A stretch of 64,000 nucleotides of DNA from Algicola sp. (GCA_018222835.1 JAAEZN010000006.1:1-64000); one strand, 5' to 3'. Numbered from the stretch's first letter, positions 1 through 8,926 are shown. Notes: a model not told the origin generated them from the letters alone. Made by a program: numbers and translations.

Positions 1-531
1 GTTATTGGTGTATGCAAGGTAAAAGCCATATTTTTCCGAGTTTTCATCCATCCAAAGTTTAAGTCCTTCGTATGGTCCGCCCGCTTCAAATTTTTCGGTG
101 ACCAAAACATCTCCAGAGGCTTTTGGATATCCGTCGATAATATCTATATCTGTGCCCCAGTGGTGTCTGCTGGTTCCCGGAATGGTGGAATATTCTATGA
201 TCTTTTCAATGGCATCCAAAGGGGCCATGCCTTGTTCGTCGGTAAATCGAAGATATTTACGTTCCCAGATACTGCGCTGTCTGTAATAATCCCTGAAACT
301 GGAAGCAATCTTAATGTCGAAGCCGTCCGAATAGGCTGCTTTTTTCATTTCCAAAAAGGATTCGTACGCTTCTTCCCGCAAGTTGATGCCTTCACCAAAA
401 AGCTCTATATCCGCTTTGCCCATTAGCTCTTCGGTAGAATAATCCAAATCGCCAAAGGTTGGGAAAATGGGAGGGATGGCACAGGCCAATCCAGATGCGG
501 AAGCGGTTTTAATGAAGGTTCTTCTTTTCAT
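1..531 (-). CDS. VanY-like D-alanyl-D-alanine carboxypeptidase (M15 family), C-terminus cut by the window edge
   Basis: Reading the minus strand from an ATG at 531 gives 177 residues with no stop before the window edge, so the C-terminus is missing. The N-terminus has a twin-arginine export signal (KRRTFIKTASASGLA), so the protein is probably moved folded to the periplasm by Tat. Residues 76-89 (SSFRDYYRQRSIWE) and 121-131 (SRHHWGTDIDI) match the M15/VanY zinc-peptidase core; His124 and Asp130 are the likely first two zinc ligands. The third histidine would lie past the edge. M15 enzymes trim the terminal D-alanine of peptidoglycan stem peptides. It lies 77 bases downstream of the T9SS-B gene on the same strand and may be co-transcribed. 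The family is clear, the exact substrate is not. Confidence 0.8.
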   Translation of the reverse strand, partial: MKRRTFIKTASASGLACAIPPIFPTFGDLDYSTEELMGKADIELFGEGINLREEAYESFLEMKKAAYSDGFDIKIASSFRDYYRQRSIWERKYLRFTDEQGMAPLDAIEKIIEYSTIPGTSRHHWGTDIDIIDGYPKASGDVLVTEKFEAGGPYEGLKLWMDENSEKYGFYLAYTNN

Positions 532-608
532 AAAATGAATTTTTGTACCAAGTTAAGAAGTATTTTTAATTCCTAATTTTGAAAATCGATGAAAGAACAA
601 TACGCCGC

Positions 609-1775
609 TTAGCGGTCCAAAAAGAGAAAGCCGGTGTATTCCAGTTCTAAATCCTCAAGCGTTACAAGGTAAAAATATACCCCTTCCGGCAATCCGGTCC
701 CTTGGTTGGTGATCATGGTTCCGATATTGGCAATGCCATGGAACTCGTTGGTGTAATTGATCTGTTCAAATACTTTTTGTCCGTAACGGTTAAAAATGCG
801 TACACTGTTGTTGGGCGACTCTTCCAGATTATCAATAATCCACGAATCGTTGATGCCATCGCCATTGGGGCTTAAAAAATAGTTGCCCAGAGTAGGATTG
901 TTTACGGCAAAAGTATCGGTGGGCAAGGGTACGGTACCAAAAGTGATGGCGGCATAATCACTAGGAACAAAAGTTTCCGAGGTAACAAACCCTTGGGTAA
1001 TATCTCCGCTAAATCCTGATTTTCCAATAATGGTCCATCTGTTGGAAGCTTTGTGCCAACCTACAACTATAATGGATTCGGCGTCGGCATTCGGTATTGC
1101 TTCCAGGGCACTGCGAGGATTCCATGAAACGGTTACTTGTGCTGGAACATCGCTTTGTATAATCCAAAACTCACGGTCGGATACCGTTCCTATTTCCCGC
1201 ACTTTTTCGCCGGTATCAAAGCTTTCCAAAATAGAGGAAGGACTGGATGGGTCTTCGAAAAAGTAGGCACAAACGGCCAATGGCGTGGCGCTTTGCGAGA
1301 GCAGCGTTAATGGTCTCAGTTGCTCCTGATCCCCTACCGGGAACGAAAATACATCCCGATTGTTCACGGCGGCAAAGCCGGTTACCTTGGAATCGTTGCT
1401 TTCCCCGGTAAAAAATCCCTGGTCCATAAAGTTGAGATATACGGCCTGGTTGTTTGTTGGGGTCAAAAAATTACCGTCGATAAAATTAACGTTGTTGCGT
1501 ACCGTAACGGGGATTTGTAAAAAAACATTGCTGCCGGCCATAATTTCGGCATCCCATAAATTGGGCGTAACGTTTCCCGACACTTGGATTGCCCCATTGC
1601 CATAAAACCCGACCAATCCTGTATCGGTGTCAAAATTGGCATTGTTTATAAAATTGGTGTGCAAGCCTAGGTTGGCATTGCTGTGCACCTGCATATTTCC
1701 GCTATGGTACAGCCCGGTCTGGGCCACAACAAAACTGACCGAAAACAAAAATGCTATGTGGAGGAGGGTTTTCAA
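609..1775 (-). CDS. Secreted protein with T9SS type B (CHU_C, gliding-motility-associated) C-terminal domain
   Basis: This 388-residue protein starts with a clear signal peptide (about 1-19, ending SFVVAQ). The last 96 residues, from NPTLGNYFLSPNGDGINDSW, are the CHU_C / type B sorting domain with the typical NGDGxND, FNRYGQKVF and GVYFYLVTL pieces. In Bacteroidota this domain sends proteins through the outer membrane by type IX secretion. The region between (about 20-290) is rich in Asn, Thr and Val and looks like beta-rich adhesin sequence; I recognise no enzyme. Its start lies 3 bases after the stop of the tail-fibre-like gene upstream, so the two almost certainly form an operon and may form a surface structure together. 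The sorting domain is confident, the function unknown. Confidence 0.82.
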   Translation of the reverse strand: MKTLLHIAFLFSVSFVVAQTGLYHSGNMQVHSNANLGLHTNFINNANFDTDTGLVGFYGNGAIQVSGNVTPNLWDAEIMAGSNVFLQIPVTVRNNVNFIDGNFLTPTNNQAVYLNFMDQGFFTGESNDSKVTGFAAVNNRDVFSFPVGDQEQLRPLTLLSQSATPLAVCAYFFEDPSSPSSILESFDTGEKVREIGTVSDREFWIIQSDVPAQVTVSWNPRSALEAIPNADAESIIVVGWHKASNRWTIIGKSGFSGDITQGFVTSETFVPSDYAAITFGTVPLPTDTFAVNNPTLGNYFLSPNGDGINDSWIIDNLEESPNNSVRIFNRYGQKVFEQINYTNEFHGIANIGTMITNQGTGLPEGVYFYLVTLEDLELEYTGFLFLDR

Positions 1776-1778
1776 GGT

Positions 1779-3815
1779 TTAGTTGTTTGATTTCTCCATT
1801 AATAAAGCCTTTATTTTTGCCATATCTTCTTTTAAGGAGTCCAACTCTTTGGTTAGGTTTTGATTTTCGGATTGGAGTTGTTCAATTTTCTTTTCTTGTT
1901 CTATGGTATGAAGAAAGAGCTCCTCAATTTTTTCAAGGTGATTTAATGATGATTGTGTTAAGTTATATTTTCCAGAAGTTTTTATTTCTTTGGCTGACTT
2001 TATTCCGGGAAGATGATTATATTTTTTAACGTGAGACTCTATATCAGATAAACTTCTAAATGAATATGTTTTGTCTAAATTGGAGTCTCCCGTGTAATAT
2101 TTCTGAAATACATAGTCAGGAACATTTAAGGTGGTGCCACTTGATACAAAATTTCCTGTTGTAGTGACATCAGTAGTAAAAACAGGATTGATTTTACTTC
2201 CGTCAATTGCGGCATTCGTATTAATATCTGCATTTGTGATTACTCCGGCAGCTATTTGTGTGGCAGTTATAGGGCCTGTAACATCGCCTATCAAATCGTT
2301 GACATTAATTTGGAAATCCTGTCCGGTTTGGTTTACGTTGATCCCTGTTCCGGCGGAGACTGTCTGGTTTTCGTTTGTAGGGTCAAAATCGCCATCCTGA
2401 ATGTTGAAGGTGGCACTTGTTCCGTTTGAAATAGCGATCTCCACGGTCTCATTGGCGACCCCACCGCCTCCAACGCTTAGGTTTTGATTGTCCGTATTAT
2501 CGGGGACATCGATGGTAAAGTTCGGATAGGTTCCCCCTATGGTTACGTTTCCGCTTCCCCCATCTGTAATCGCCACAGTTTGGTCCGGGCTGGAGTTTGT
2601 TATTTGGAAATCCTGTCCGGTTTGGTTTACGTTGATCCCTGTTCCGGCGGAGACTGTCTGGTTTTCGTTTGTAGGGTCAAAATCGCCATCCTGAATGTTG
2701 AAGGTGGCACTTGTTCCGTTTGAAATAGCGATCTCCACGGTCTCATTGGCGACCCCACCGCCTCCAACGCTTAGGTTTTGGAGTTCGTTTGTGTCATCGG
2801 TGTCATTATCCAATGCTTCGGAATCTGCAATAGCTGCATTCAACGTTTGTAAGTTTACCGCATCCAGAGGATTCGTAGGGTCTCCTAAATTGAATATAAT
2901 TTGGTTACCCAAGTCTATAGCTGCTCCGGCAGCTCCAAACCCACTAAGTGGAATATTTGTTTTGTCGAGCTTGGCGTTGGTTATGTTTCCGTTTAAGATT
3001 TTAACCGTTGTCACCGCATCATTCGCAATTTTGGTTGTTGTAACCGCATTGTTGGCCAATTCGGCGGTATTGATCCCTCCAACTGCCACATCTAAGGTAA
3101 ATGGATCACTATCGCTACCAATGCCTAAACGTTCCAAGGTTGAGTCAAAAGGGCCTACTACTTCATTGCCCACAATACTGTCCAATTGGGTGTTGAGAAA
3201 GTCTGAGCGGTTTATAAAGCCCCAAGCACTGCCATTGTATATAAAAAGGTCTCCGGGAGCAGAGGCGTTGGCAAGTTTGTCAAAAGTAACAACATTATCG
3301 GCCAATTTGGTATTGGTCACGGAATTATCCTGTAATTTGGAAGCTCCATTTATGGAGGTATTCACAATATTGGCTCCCGTGATTTGTCCTACCTCAAAAT
3401 TGTAATTTATGCTATCGTCGGAGTTTATGGTTTGGGAAATAACCACAGTACTGTCTCTTGCCTGTGGGTTTATTGTGCTCAAATAGTCCGCACGGGTACT
3501 CACTGTAAAAGAATTGTCCAGCTCTTCGCAGATATTGATCCACCGCGAGCCATCATGATAATGGAGACAATCTTGGTCGGTATTGTACACCAATGCTCCT
3601 GGTAACGGATTTATCACATTCATTTGTGCATCGGTTACCCGGGTAATTACCAGTACACGGGTAGTGCTTTCCAGTTCCAAAACAGAGGCCGGGTTCAAGC
3701 TTTCTGGGTTATTACCAATTTTTACTTGTCCGCTGAGGGAGTTGATCATCAGTAGGGCAATGATCGTATAGACAATTGAAGTTTTCACAGTGTTTGTTAT
3801 TTGAGGATTTTCCAA
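1779..3815 (-). CDS. Secreted tail-fibre-like repeat protein with C-terminal coiled coil
   Basis: This 678-residue protein has an N-terminal hydrophobic export signal (about 12-30, ending NSLSGQ). The middle is low-complexity beta-type repeat sequence with motifs such as TNAKL, TTKIANDAVTT and GDVTGPI, as in bacterial and phage fibre shafts. A 59-residue block is duplicated (about 346-404 and 444-503), encoded by an exact DNA repeat. Residues about 570-620 (YVFQKYYTGDS, YNHLPGIKSA) are a C-terminal region common in Bacteroidota fibre-like surface proteins, placed where phage fibres carry an intramolecular chaperone. The last 57 residues form a leucine-rich coiled coil likely to trimerise. It leads an operon with the T9SS-B gene. 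An adhesin or surface fibre is my inference; no enzyme motif is seen. Confidence 0.7.
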   Translation of the reverse strand: MENPQITNTVKTSIVYTIIALLMINSLSGQVKIGNNPESLNPASVLELESTTRVLVITRVTDAQMNVINPLPGALVYNTDQDCLHYHDGSRWINICEELDNSFTVSTRADYLSTINPQARDSTVVISQTINSDDSINYNFEVGQITGANIVNTSINGASKLQDNSVTNTKLADNVVTFDKLANASAPGDLFIYNGSAWGFINRSDFLNTQLDSIVGNEVVGPFDSTLERLGIGSDSDPFTLDVAVGGINTAELANNAVTTTKIANDAVTTVKILNGNITNAKLDKTNIPLSGFGAAGAAIDLGNQIIFNLGDPTNPLDAVNLQTLNAAIADSEALDNDTDDTNELQNLSVGGGGVANETVEIAISNGTSATFNIQDGDFDPTNENQTVSAGTGINVNQTGQDFQITNSSPDQTVAITDGGSGNVTIGGTYPNFTIDVPDNTDNQNLSVGGGGVANETVEIAISNGTSATFNIQDGDFDPTNENQTVSAGTGINVNQTGQDFQINVNDLIGDVTGPITATQIAAGVITNADINTNAAIDGSKINPVFTTDVTTTGNFVSSGTTLNVPDYVFQKYYTGDSNLDKTYSFRSLSDIESHVKKYNHLPGIKSAKEIKTSGKYNLTQSSLNHLEKIEELFLHTIEQEKKIEQLQSENQNLTKELDSLKEDMAKIKALLMEKSNN
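2308..2780. repeat. Exact 179-bp direct repeat (2308-2486 and 2602-2780) inside the fibre-like gene
   Basis: The two copies are base-for-base identical over 179 positions and sit 294 bases apart, which is a multiple of three. They encode the same block (NLSVGGGGVANET through GTGINVNQTGQDFQI). No silent differences have built up, so the duplication is recent or kept uniform by gene conversion. Confidence 0.95.
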
Positions 3816-4001
3816 ACGTAAATAACAAAACTAACTTTATGTAGCAATTATTATAATAAATTACCGTCAAAACACGTAATTCGAGGGTGAATGGAATTCC
3901 CTTTGGTATATTTGTGATGATAGAATTAACAAAAGTTTAGAACCGCTTAATTTTATATATCCTTGTCAAGGGTTTTCTTTAACATATCTAAACACCCAGA
4001 A

Positions 4002-4742
4002 ATGAAAAATACATTCTTGATATTGTTCGCCTTGCTCTTGAGTGGCTGGTCCTTGGCACAGGATTCCCGTCAAATGTTGAGGGGCAAGGTTTTGTACCGA
4101 AGTTCCAATGTTCCCAACGAGAACGTGATCAATTCAACCAGTGGCCAAGCGACCATCACCGACGAGGATGGGGAGTTTGTTATCGCTGTTAAAGATGGGG
4201 ATCAATTGGTGTTTACGGCCGTTAATTATCAGTTGGAGGTCGTAACCGTTACGCCGGAGATATTACAGAACAATCGCTTGGTGGTAGAGGTTACCGAGAA
4301 AGTACGGGAGTTGGACGAGGTAGTGGTTACCCCGGACCAACAGGAACGTTTTTTGCAGGTGAAAAATGAGGATTTTAAGCAGTTCGATTATGAAATAGAC
4401 CGCGGTACCGAGGTCGAAAATATTGCGGAATCCAGAGCAACCCGTGGCATGAAGGATGGAATCAATTTTGTGAACATCTTCAAGGCTTTGTTCAAATCGC
4501 AAGAAGCAAACGGACAGCAAAGAGCGCCATTAAAGGTGAGCGAGGTACTGCGCCATGTTTATGACGATGAGTTTTTTGTGGTTGACCTAAGATTGCCACA
4601 GGATAAGATAGATGCCTTTTTATTGTATTGCGACGATAAAATCCCTTCGCAGACCCTGCTCCGAAAAGAGAACGAGTTTCAGTTGATCGATTTTCTGGTT
4701 ACCCAGAGCAAAGAATATTTGGCAACCTTGAACGAGGAATGA
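4002..4742 (+). CDS. Secreted CarboxypepD_reg-like (beta-sandwich) domain protein, first of a pair
   Basis: I chose the ATG at 4002 (246 residues) over an upstream TTG at 3963 because it places a classical signal peptide at the N-terminus (MKNTFLILFALLLSGWSLAQ). Residues about 25-110 have the carboxypeptidase-regulatory-like beta-sandwich pattern: LRGKVLYRSSNVPNENV, then TITDEDGEFVI, then LDEVVV. This is the plug-preceding domain seen in TonB-dependent receptors, but no barrel follows. The C-terminal part (about 130-246) is charged and helical, with no motif I know. The stop overlaps the next gene's start by four bases (ATGA), so the two products are translationally coupled and likely act together in the periplasm or at the outer membrane. 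Function unknown. Confidence 0.75.
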   Translation: MKNTFLILFALLLSGWSLAQDSRQMLRGKVLYRSSNVPNENVINSTSGQATITDEDGEFVIAVKDGDQLVFTAVNYQLEVVTVTPEILQNNRLVVEVTEKVRELDEVVVTPDQQERFLQVKNEDFKQFDYEIDRGTEVENIAESRATRGMKDGINFVNIFKALFKSQEANGQQRAPLKVSEVLRHVYDDEFFVVDLRLPQDKIDAFLLYCDDKIPSQTLLRKENEFQLIDFLVTQSKEYLATLNEE

Positions 4743-5551
4743 AAAAATGCTTTCTCGCATTGGTGATTTTTTTGATCGCTCCAAGGATTTTTTCCCAAGA
4801 GCAGGATAGTAAATTACTTCAAGGAAGAGTTACCAGTGAGGATAAGGACGTTGTGGGCGTGGTTGTACAAAACATCACTACAAAAGACGCGGTAATTACT
4901 GATTTGGAAGGGGGGTTTGCCATCAATGTCCATCAAAATGATACATTGGTATTCTCTGCCGTACATTTTTTAAGAAAATCTTTGCCGATAACCCCTACTT
5001 TGTACCAATCCAATTTTATTGAGGTACCGCTGCAGGAGTTTGTGAACCAGCTAAGAGAGGTAGTGGTAAGTCCGTATGATTTAACGGGTGATTTGACCCG
5101 TGATGTGGATCGTGTGGTTTTGGAGAAAGATGTAACTGCCGAGGCCTTGAATTTGCCCAATGCGCACCGATCCATACCTACCCAAAGCGAAAGAAGGCTC
5201 CAAGAGGCTTCTGCTATGAGGGTAATGGGCGGTGGCGGATTTGGCGGTGCAGGTGGGGCAGTGAGCCTAAATCCGATCATAAATGCCATAACCGGTAGGA
5301 CCAAAATGCTCAAAAACAGAGTGAAGCTGGAAAAGAACTACGCACAGACCCAAGAAGTGCAAGGCTTTTATGCCGATTCGCTTTTTGTGACCACTTTGAA
5401 GATTCCCTTGGAAAAAATCGATGATTTTATGTATTTCTGTGAGGTCGATGAAAAATTTCAAGAAGCATTAAAATCTCAGGATAAATTAAGGATTTGGGAT
5501 GTTATCATGAACAAGAGCCGGGCCTATCGAAAAAACAACAACTTGGAATAA
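4739..5551 (+). CDS. Secreted CarboxypepD_reg-like domain protein, second of a pair, with a glycine-rich segment
   Basis: This 270-residue protein is coupled to the preceding paralog by a 4-base overlap. It has a signal peptide (1-20, ending PRIFSQ) and the same beta-sandwich domain (about 25-108: LLQGRVTSEDKDVVGV, VITDLEGGFAI, LREVVV). A glycine-rich stretch at 164-173 (GGGGFGGAGG) is followed by a helical C-terminal half. Both proteins share a tail pattern (DSLFVTTLKIPLEKIDDFMYFC here, VVDLRLPQDKIDAFLLYC in the partner), so the pair arose by duplication. No enzymatic motif is visible. It ends about 120 bases before the DUF6702 gene and could belong to the same transcript. Confidence 0.74.
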   Translation: MKKCFLALVIFLIAPRIFSQEQDSKLLQGRVTSEDKDVVGVVVQNITTKDAVITDLEGGFAINVHQNDTLVFSAVHFLRKSLPITPTLYQSNFIEVPLQEFVNQLREVVVSPYDLTGDLTRDVDRVVLEKDVTAEALNLPNAHRSIPTQSERRLQEASAMRVMGGGGFGGAGGAVSLNPIINAITGRTKMLKNRVKLEKNYAQTQEVQGFYADSLFVTTLKIPLEKIDDFMYFCEVDEKFQEALKSQDKLRIWDVIMNKSRAYRKNNNLE

Positions 5552-5670
5552 ACTTGTTGGATGTGGTCGGTGGACTTAAATCCCATGTCTTAAAAGAAAG
5601 CTTTGGCAGGTAAATTGCAGATAGTTGTTTAAAACTGTAACATTGTTGTACCATTAAAGTCTAATATCAC

Positions 5671-6189
5671 ATGAAAAACCTGAAAAATGCAAAAATCCTG
5701 ATATTGCCTTTGGCAATGCTGTTGTTTTTGTCTTTCTCGACCGCACATAAATTTTACGTCAGCGTTACCAATATAGAGTACGCAGAGGACAATAAGGCCT
5801 TTCAGATTACCAGTCGTGTTTTTATCGATGATCTCGATAAACTTCTTTCCGAACGTTATGGCATCCAAGCCAAATTGGCTACTCCAGAAGAGTCTAAATT
5901 GGCCAATGAGTACATTGAAAAATATTTCCGGTCAAAATTTGTGGTGGCCCTCAATGGAAAACCGGTAAAATATACCTTTTTGGGAAAAAGATACGATACA
6001 GATGTGGCCATCTGTTATTTAGAGATTCCTAATGTAAATTTAACAGAGGTCAAAACCATGTCGGTCCAAAACGAGGTGCTAACGGATTTGTTCGAAGAAC
6101 AGAAAAACGTAGTGCACATTAAGTGGGAAGGAAACAAGAAAAGTTTTGTATTGATTAAGGAGAACAATAAAGGAATGTTAAACTTATGA
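5671..6189 (+). CDS. DUF6702-type exported protein
   Basis: This 172-residue protein has a hydrophobic export segment at about 8-25 (ILILPLAMLLFLSFSTAH) followed directly by HKFYVSVTNIEY. That start, with IFIDDLDKLL-like sequence about 30 residues later, is typical of the small family I know as DUF6702, usually found in flavobacteria beside M1 aminopeptidases. No catalytic residues are evident. The M1 peptidase gene begins 61 bases downstream on the same strand, so the two are probably co-transcribed and the protein may serve the peptidase. The family name is from memory; the fold and role are not established by the sequence. Confidence 0.68.
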   Translation: MKNLKNAKILILPLAMLLFLSFSTAHKFYVSVTNIEYAEDNKAFQITSRVFIDDLDKLLSERYGIQAKLATPEESKLANEYIEKYFRSKFVVALNGKPVKYTFLGKRYDTDVAICYLEIPNVNLTEVKTMSVQNEVLTDLFEEQKNVVHIKWEGNKKSFVLIKENNKGMLNL

Positions 6190-6250
6190 CATATTGTTAA
6201 CATCCGGTTAAAATATGTTATTTTTCGCTGTTATAAAATCAAATTAGAAG

Positions 6251-8569
6251 ATGAACAAAATTAAGTATTACTTTACTTCCGTATTGTTCCTGTTCGGAGC
6301 CGTGGTCATGGCGCAAGAAGAAGGGAACGTTAAAGAAGAAAGGGAACCAGGTCACTACAACCAAAGTAGATTTAAACAATTGTACGAGGAGTTTTCCTCT
6401 CCAAACACTTACCGCTCGGCTTCAGGTGCTCCTGGCCCGGATTATTACCAACAGCAGGCAGATTACGTAATGGATATCTATCTGGATGACAAAAACGCCA
6501 AGCTCAATGGCGAGGAAACCATTACTTATCACAACAACTCACCAGATGATTTGGAGTTTCTTTGGGTGCAACTAGATCAGAATGTACGTGCCAAGGACTC
6601 TAAGTCCCCACTACGTAATGGAAATGGTGTAAACATTGCCTATACTGCGGGTAATTTTGCCCAAACATACATCAGTGAGCCTTTTGATGGTGGTTTCAAC
6701 ATTGAATCGGTGAAAGATGCCAATGGAAAACCATTGTCCTACACTATTAACCAAACCATGATGCGCATTAACATTCCGCAAGCGCTAAAGAGTGGTGAAA
6801 AGATTTCATTTTCCATCAAATGGTGGTACAATATTCCTGATCATACCGTAAACAGGGCACGTTCAGGTTATGAGTATTTCGAAAAAGATGGAAACCGTGC
6901 TTACGTAATTGCACAGTTCTTTCCACGTATGGCTGTTTACAGTGATGTGGAAGGATGGCAAAACCACCAGTTCTGGGGCAACGGAGAGTTTGCTTTGCCT
7001 TTCGGAAACTACGATGTGAGCATTACCGTTCCGGCAGACCATATTTTGGATGCGACCGGTGAGCTTCAAAACCGCGAAGAGGTTTTTTCAAAAGAAATGA
7101 TGAAGCGTTACAAGCAGGCCAAAAAATCTTACGATAAGCCTGTGATCATTGTAAGCCAAGAAGAAGCAGAAGCCGCAGAAAAAGGTTTCTCCAACAATAC
7201 AAAAACTTGGAAGTTCAAGGCCACCAACGTAAGGGATTATGGATTTGCAACATCCAGAAAGTTTATTTGGGACATGCAGGCCGTTAAAATAGGTAGCAAA
7301 GATGTAATGGCAGTGTCGCTATACCCAAAAGAAGGAAACCCACTTTGGGAAGAATACTCCACAAAAGCGGTGGTTCAAACTTTGGAGACTTATTCCAAGC
7401 ACACTTTTGATTACCCATATCACAAGGCAATTTCCGTACACGCGAAAAACCAAGGTATGGAGTATCCTATGATCTGCTGGAACTACGGACGCCCTAACGA
7501 GGATGGTACGTATTCCGATAGAACCAAATATGGAATGATCAGTGTGATCATCCATGAGGTTGGCCACAACTTCTTCCCAATGATCGTTAACTCCGATGAG
7601 CGTCAGTGGGGATGGATGGACGAAGGTTTGGACACCTTTATGCAGTACTTGGCAGAGCAGGAATTCGGAAAAAGATTTCCGGAAGCCATAACTCCCAACG
7701 AAAAATATCCATCAAGAAGGGGAGAGGCAGCTAAAATAGTGCCTTATATGGCAGGTGATCAAAGTTTTATATCACCTATCATGTCCAATCCGGAAAATGT
7801 GTACCAACTTGGTCCAAACGCATACGCCAAACCAGCAACAGCTCTTAATATTTTGAGAGAGACCGTAATGGGCAAAGAATTGTTCGATCACGCCTTCAAA
7901 ACATATGCACAGCGTTGGATGTTTAAACACCCAACCCCAGAAGATTTCTTCCGTACCATGGAAGATGCATCTGCTGTGGATTTGGATTGGTTTTGGAGAT
8001 CTTGGTTCTACACTACCGATTATGTGGATATAGGTGTAAAAGGTGTTAAGAAATACTACGTAACCAATAAGCCTACCAAAGAAATGGAAAAGTATATGGC
8101 GGACAGAAACCTTACAGAGGCCGATCTTCCACCATTGGTGTACTTGGCAGAAGAGGATAGTGAAGACTTTGCGCCAGAGCTCAAAGGAAAATCACCAACA
8201 GAAACTTCGCAGAACCTTAAGGAATTTATGATGGATAACATGACCGCGGCCGAAAGAGCCCAGGTTAAAGAGCCTAAGTTTTTCTACGAAATTACTTTTG
8301 ATAAGCCGGGAGGAATCCCAATGCCATTGATCGTTGAGTACACTTACTCCGACGGTACTTCCGAAAGCGTAACATATCCTCCGGAAATTTGGAGAAAGAA
8401 CGATGCAGAAGTAAAAAGAGTAATGGCTACCGAGAAAGAATTGGTCGGAATTGTTGTAGATCCAAAATTGGAAACTGCCGATATCGATACCACCAACAAC
8501 TCTTGGCCCAAGAAAGAAGAGAAGTCGGATTTTGATAAATTCAAGGAAAATATCAAAGGCGACAAATAG
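6251..8569 (+). CDS. M1 family zinc aminopeptidase, exported
   Basis: This 772-residue protein has a signal peptide (about 1-21, ending GAVVMAQ). It carries the M1 (gluzincin) signature HEVGH at 435-439 with the third zinc ligand Glu458 18 residues on (WGWMDEGLD). The exopeptidase substrate loop appears as GMEYPM in place of the classical GAMEN. The N-terminal beta domain (about 65-260) and helical C-terminus fit the family. It should cut N-terminal residues from peptides in the periplasm or at the surface. A strong hairpin terminator follows 17 bases after the stop and closes the operon. A charged C-terminal extension (last about 60 residues) has no known function. Confidence 0.9.
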   Translation: MNKIKYYFTSVLFLFGAVVMAQEEGNVKEEREPGHYNQSRFKQLYEEFSSPNTYRSASGAPGPDYYQQQADYVMDIYLDDKNAKLNGEETITYHNNSPDDLEFLWVQLDQNVRAKDSKSPLRNGNGVNIAYTAGNFAQTYISEPFDGGFNIESVKDANGKPLSYTINQTMMRINIPQALKSGEKISFSIKWWYNIPDHTVNRARSGYEYFEKDGNRAYVIAQFFPRMAVYSDVEGWQNHQFWGNGEFALPFGNYDVSITVPADHILDATGELQNREEVFSKEMMKRYKQAKKSYDKPVIIVSQEEAEAAEKGFSNNTKTWKFKATNVRDYGFATSRKFIWDMQAVKIGSKDVMAVSLYPKEGNPLWEEYSTKAVVQTLETYSKHTFDYPYHKAISVHAKNQGMEYPMICWNYGRPNEDGTYSDRTKYGMISVIIHEVGHNFFPMIVNSDERQWGWMDEGLDTFMQYLAEQEFGKRFPEAITPNEKYPSRRGEAAKIVPYMAGDQSFISPIMSNPENVYQLGPNAYAKPATALNILRETVMGKELFDHAFKTYAQRWMFKHPTPEDFFRTMEDASAVDLDWFWRSWFYTTDYVDIGVKGVKKYYVTNKPTKEMEKYMADRNLTEADLPPLVYLAEEDSEDFAPELKGKSPTETSQNLKEFMMDNMTAAERAQVKEPKFFYEITFDKPGGIPMPLIVEYTYSDGTSESVTYPPEIWRKNDAEVKRVMATEKELVGIVVDPKLETADIDTTNNSWPKKEEKSDFDKFKENIKGDK

Positions 8570-8586
8570 TATAATAAACTATATAA

Positions 8587-8615
8587 AAGCCTCGTGATTT
8601 CACGGGGCTTTTTTT
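8587..8615 (+). terminator. Rho-independent terminator after the M1 peptidase gene
   Basis: A 10-bp stem AAGCCTCGTG / CACGGGGCTT (one T-G pair) with an ATTT loop is followed by a run of T. It lies 17 bases after the stop and before tatA. Confidence 0.88.
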
Positions 8616-8636
8616 ATTTAGAAATGAAGATCTGAT

Positions 8637-8644
8637 TATATTTG
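8637..8644 (+). promoter_or_regulatory. Bacteroidota -7 box directly upstream of tatA
   Basis: TATATTTG matches TAnnTTTG exactly and ends four bases before the tatA ATG. A start point 4-6 bases after the box would fall on or beside the start codon, giving a leaderless or nearly leaderless message. No clear TTG element is seen at the proper distance upstream. Confidence 0.45.
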
Positions 8645-8648
8645 TGCC

Positions 8649-8921
8649 ATGCAATTTCTATTCATAAGTGGAGCCGAGATATTTTTCATCCTATTTGTAG
8701 TGGTGATGGTATTTGGTGCAGATAAGATTCCTGGAATAGCCAAAGGGCTGGGCAAAGGAATGCGACAACTTAAGGATGCTACGGACGATATTAAACGTGA
8801 GATCCAGAAAAGTGCCGATGTGGACACCGACTTTACCAAGAATATCCGAAAGGAAATCGATGATGTAAAGAAAAACGTAGAAGAAGTTTCCGGTTCCATT
8901 AAACGAGATATTAATAAGTAG
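8649..8921 (+). CDS. tatA: Sec-independent (twin-arginine) translocase subunit TatA
   Basis: This 90-residue protein has one N-terminal membrane helix (about 5-23), then the TatA/E hinge motif FGADKIP (canonical FGxxKLP), an amphipathic helix (about 28-45: GIAKGLGKGMRQLKDATDDI) and a charged C-terminal tail. TatA oligomerises to form the pore for folded proteins with RR signals. Two likely Tat substrates lie in this window, the VanY-like protein at the left edge and the GH109 protein at 37350. TatC is not in the window. The PAP2 gene follows after 5 bases, so the two are likely co-transcribed. TatB is a less likely reading because the tail is short. Confidence 0.9.
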   Translation: MQFLFISGAEIFFILFVVVMVFGADKIPGIAKGLGKGMRQLKDATDDIKREIQKSADVDTDFTKNIRKEIDDVKKNVEEVSGSIKRDINK

Positions 8922-8926
8922 GTCCC

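Noticed and set aside
2695-3405. 236-codon open frame on the plus strand
   Set aside because: It lies fully antisense to the fibre-like gene, whose repeat composition removes stops from the other strand; no motif or signal fits.
3963-4001. TTG start extending the first CarboxypepD_reg protein by 13 residues
   Set aside because: The ATG at 4002 puts a perfect signal peptide at the N-terminus.
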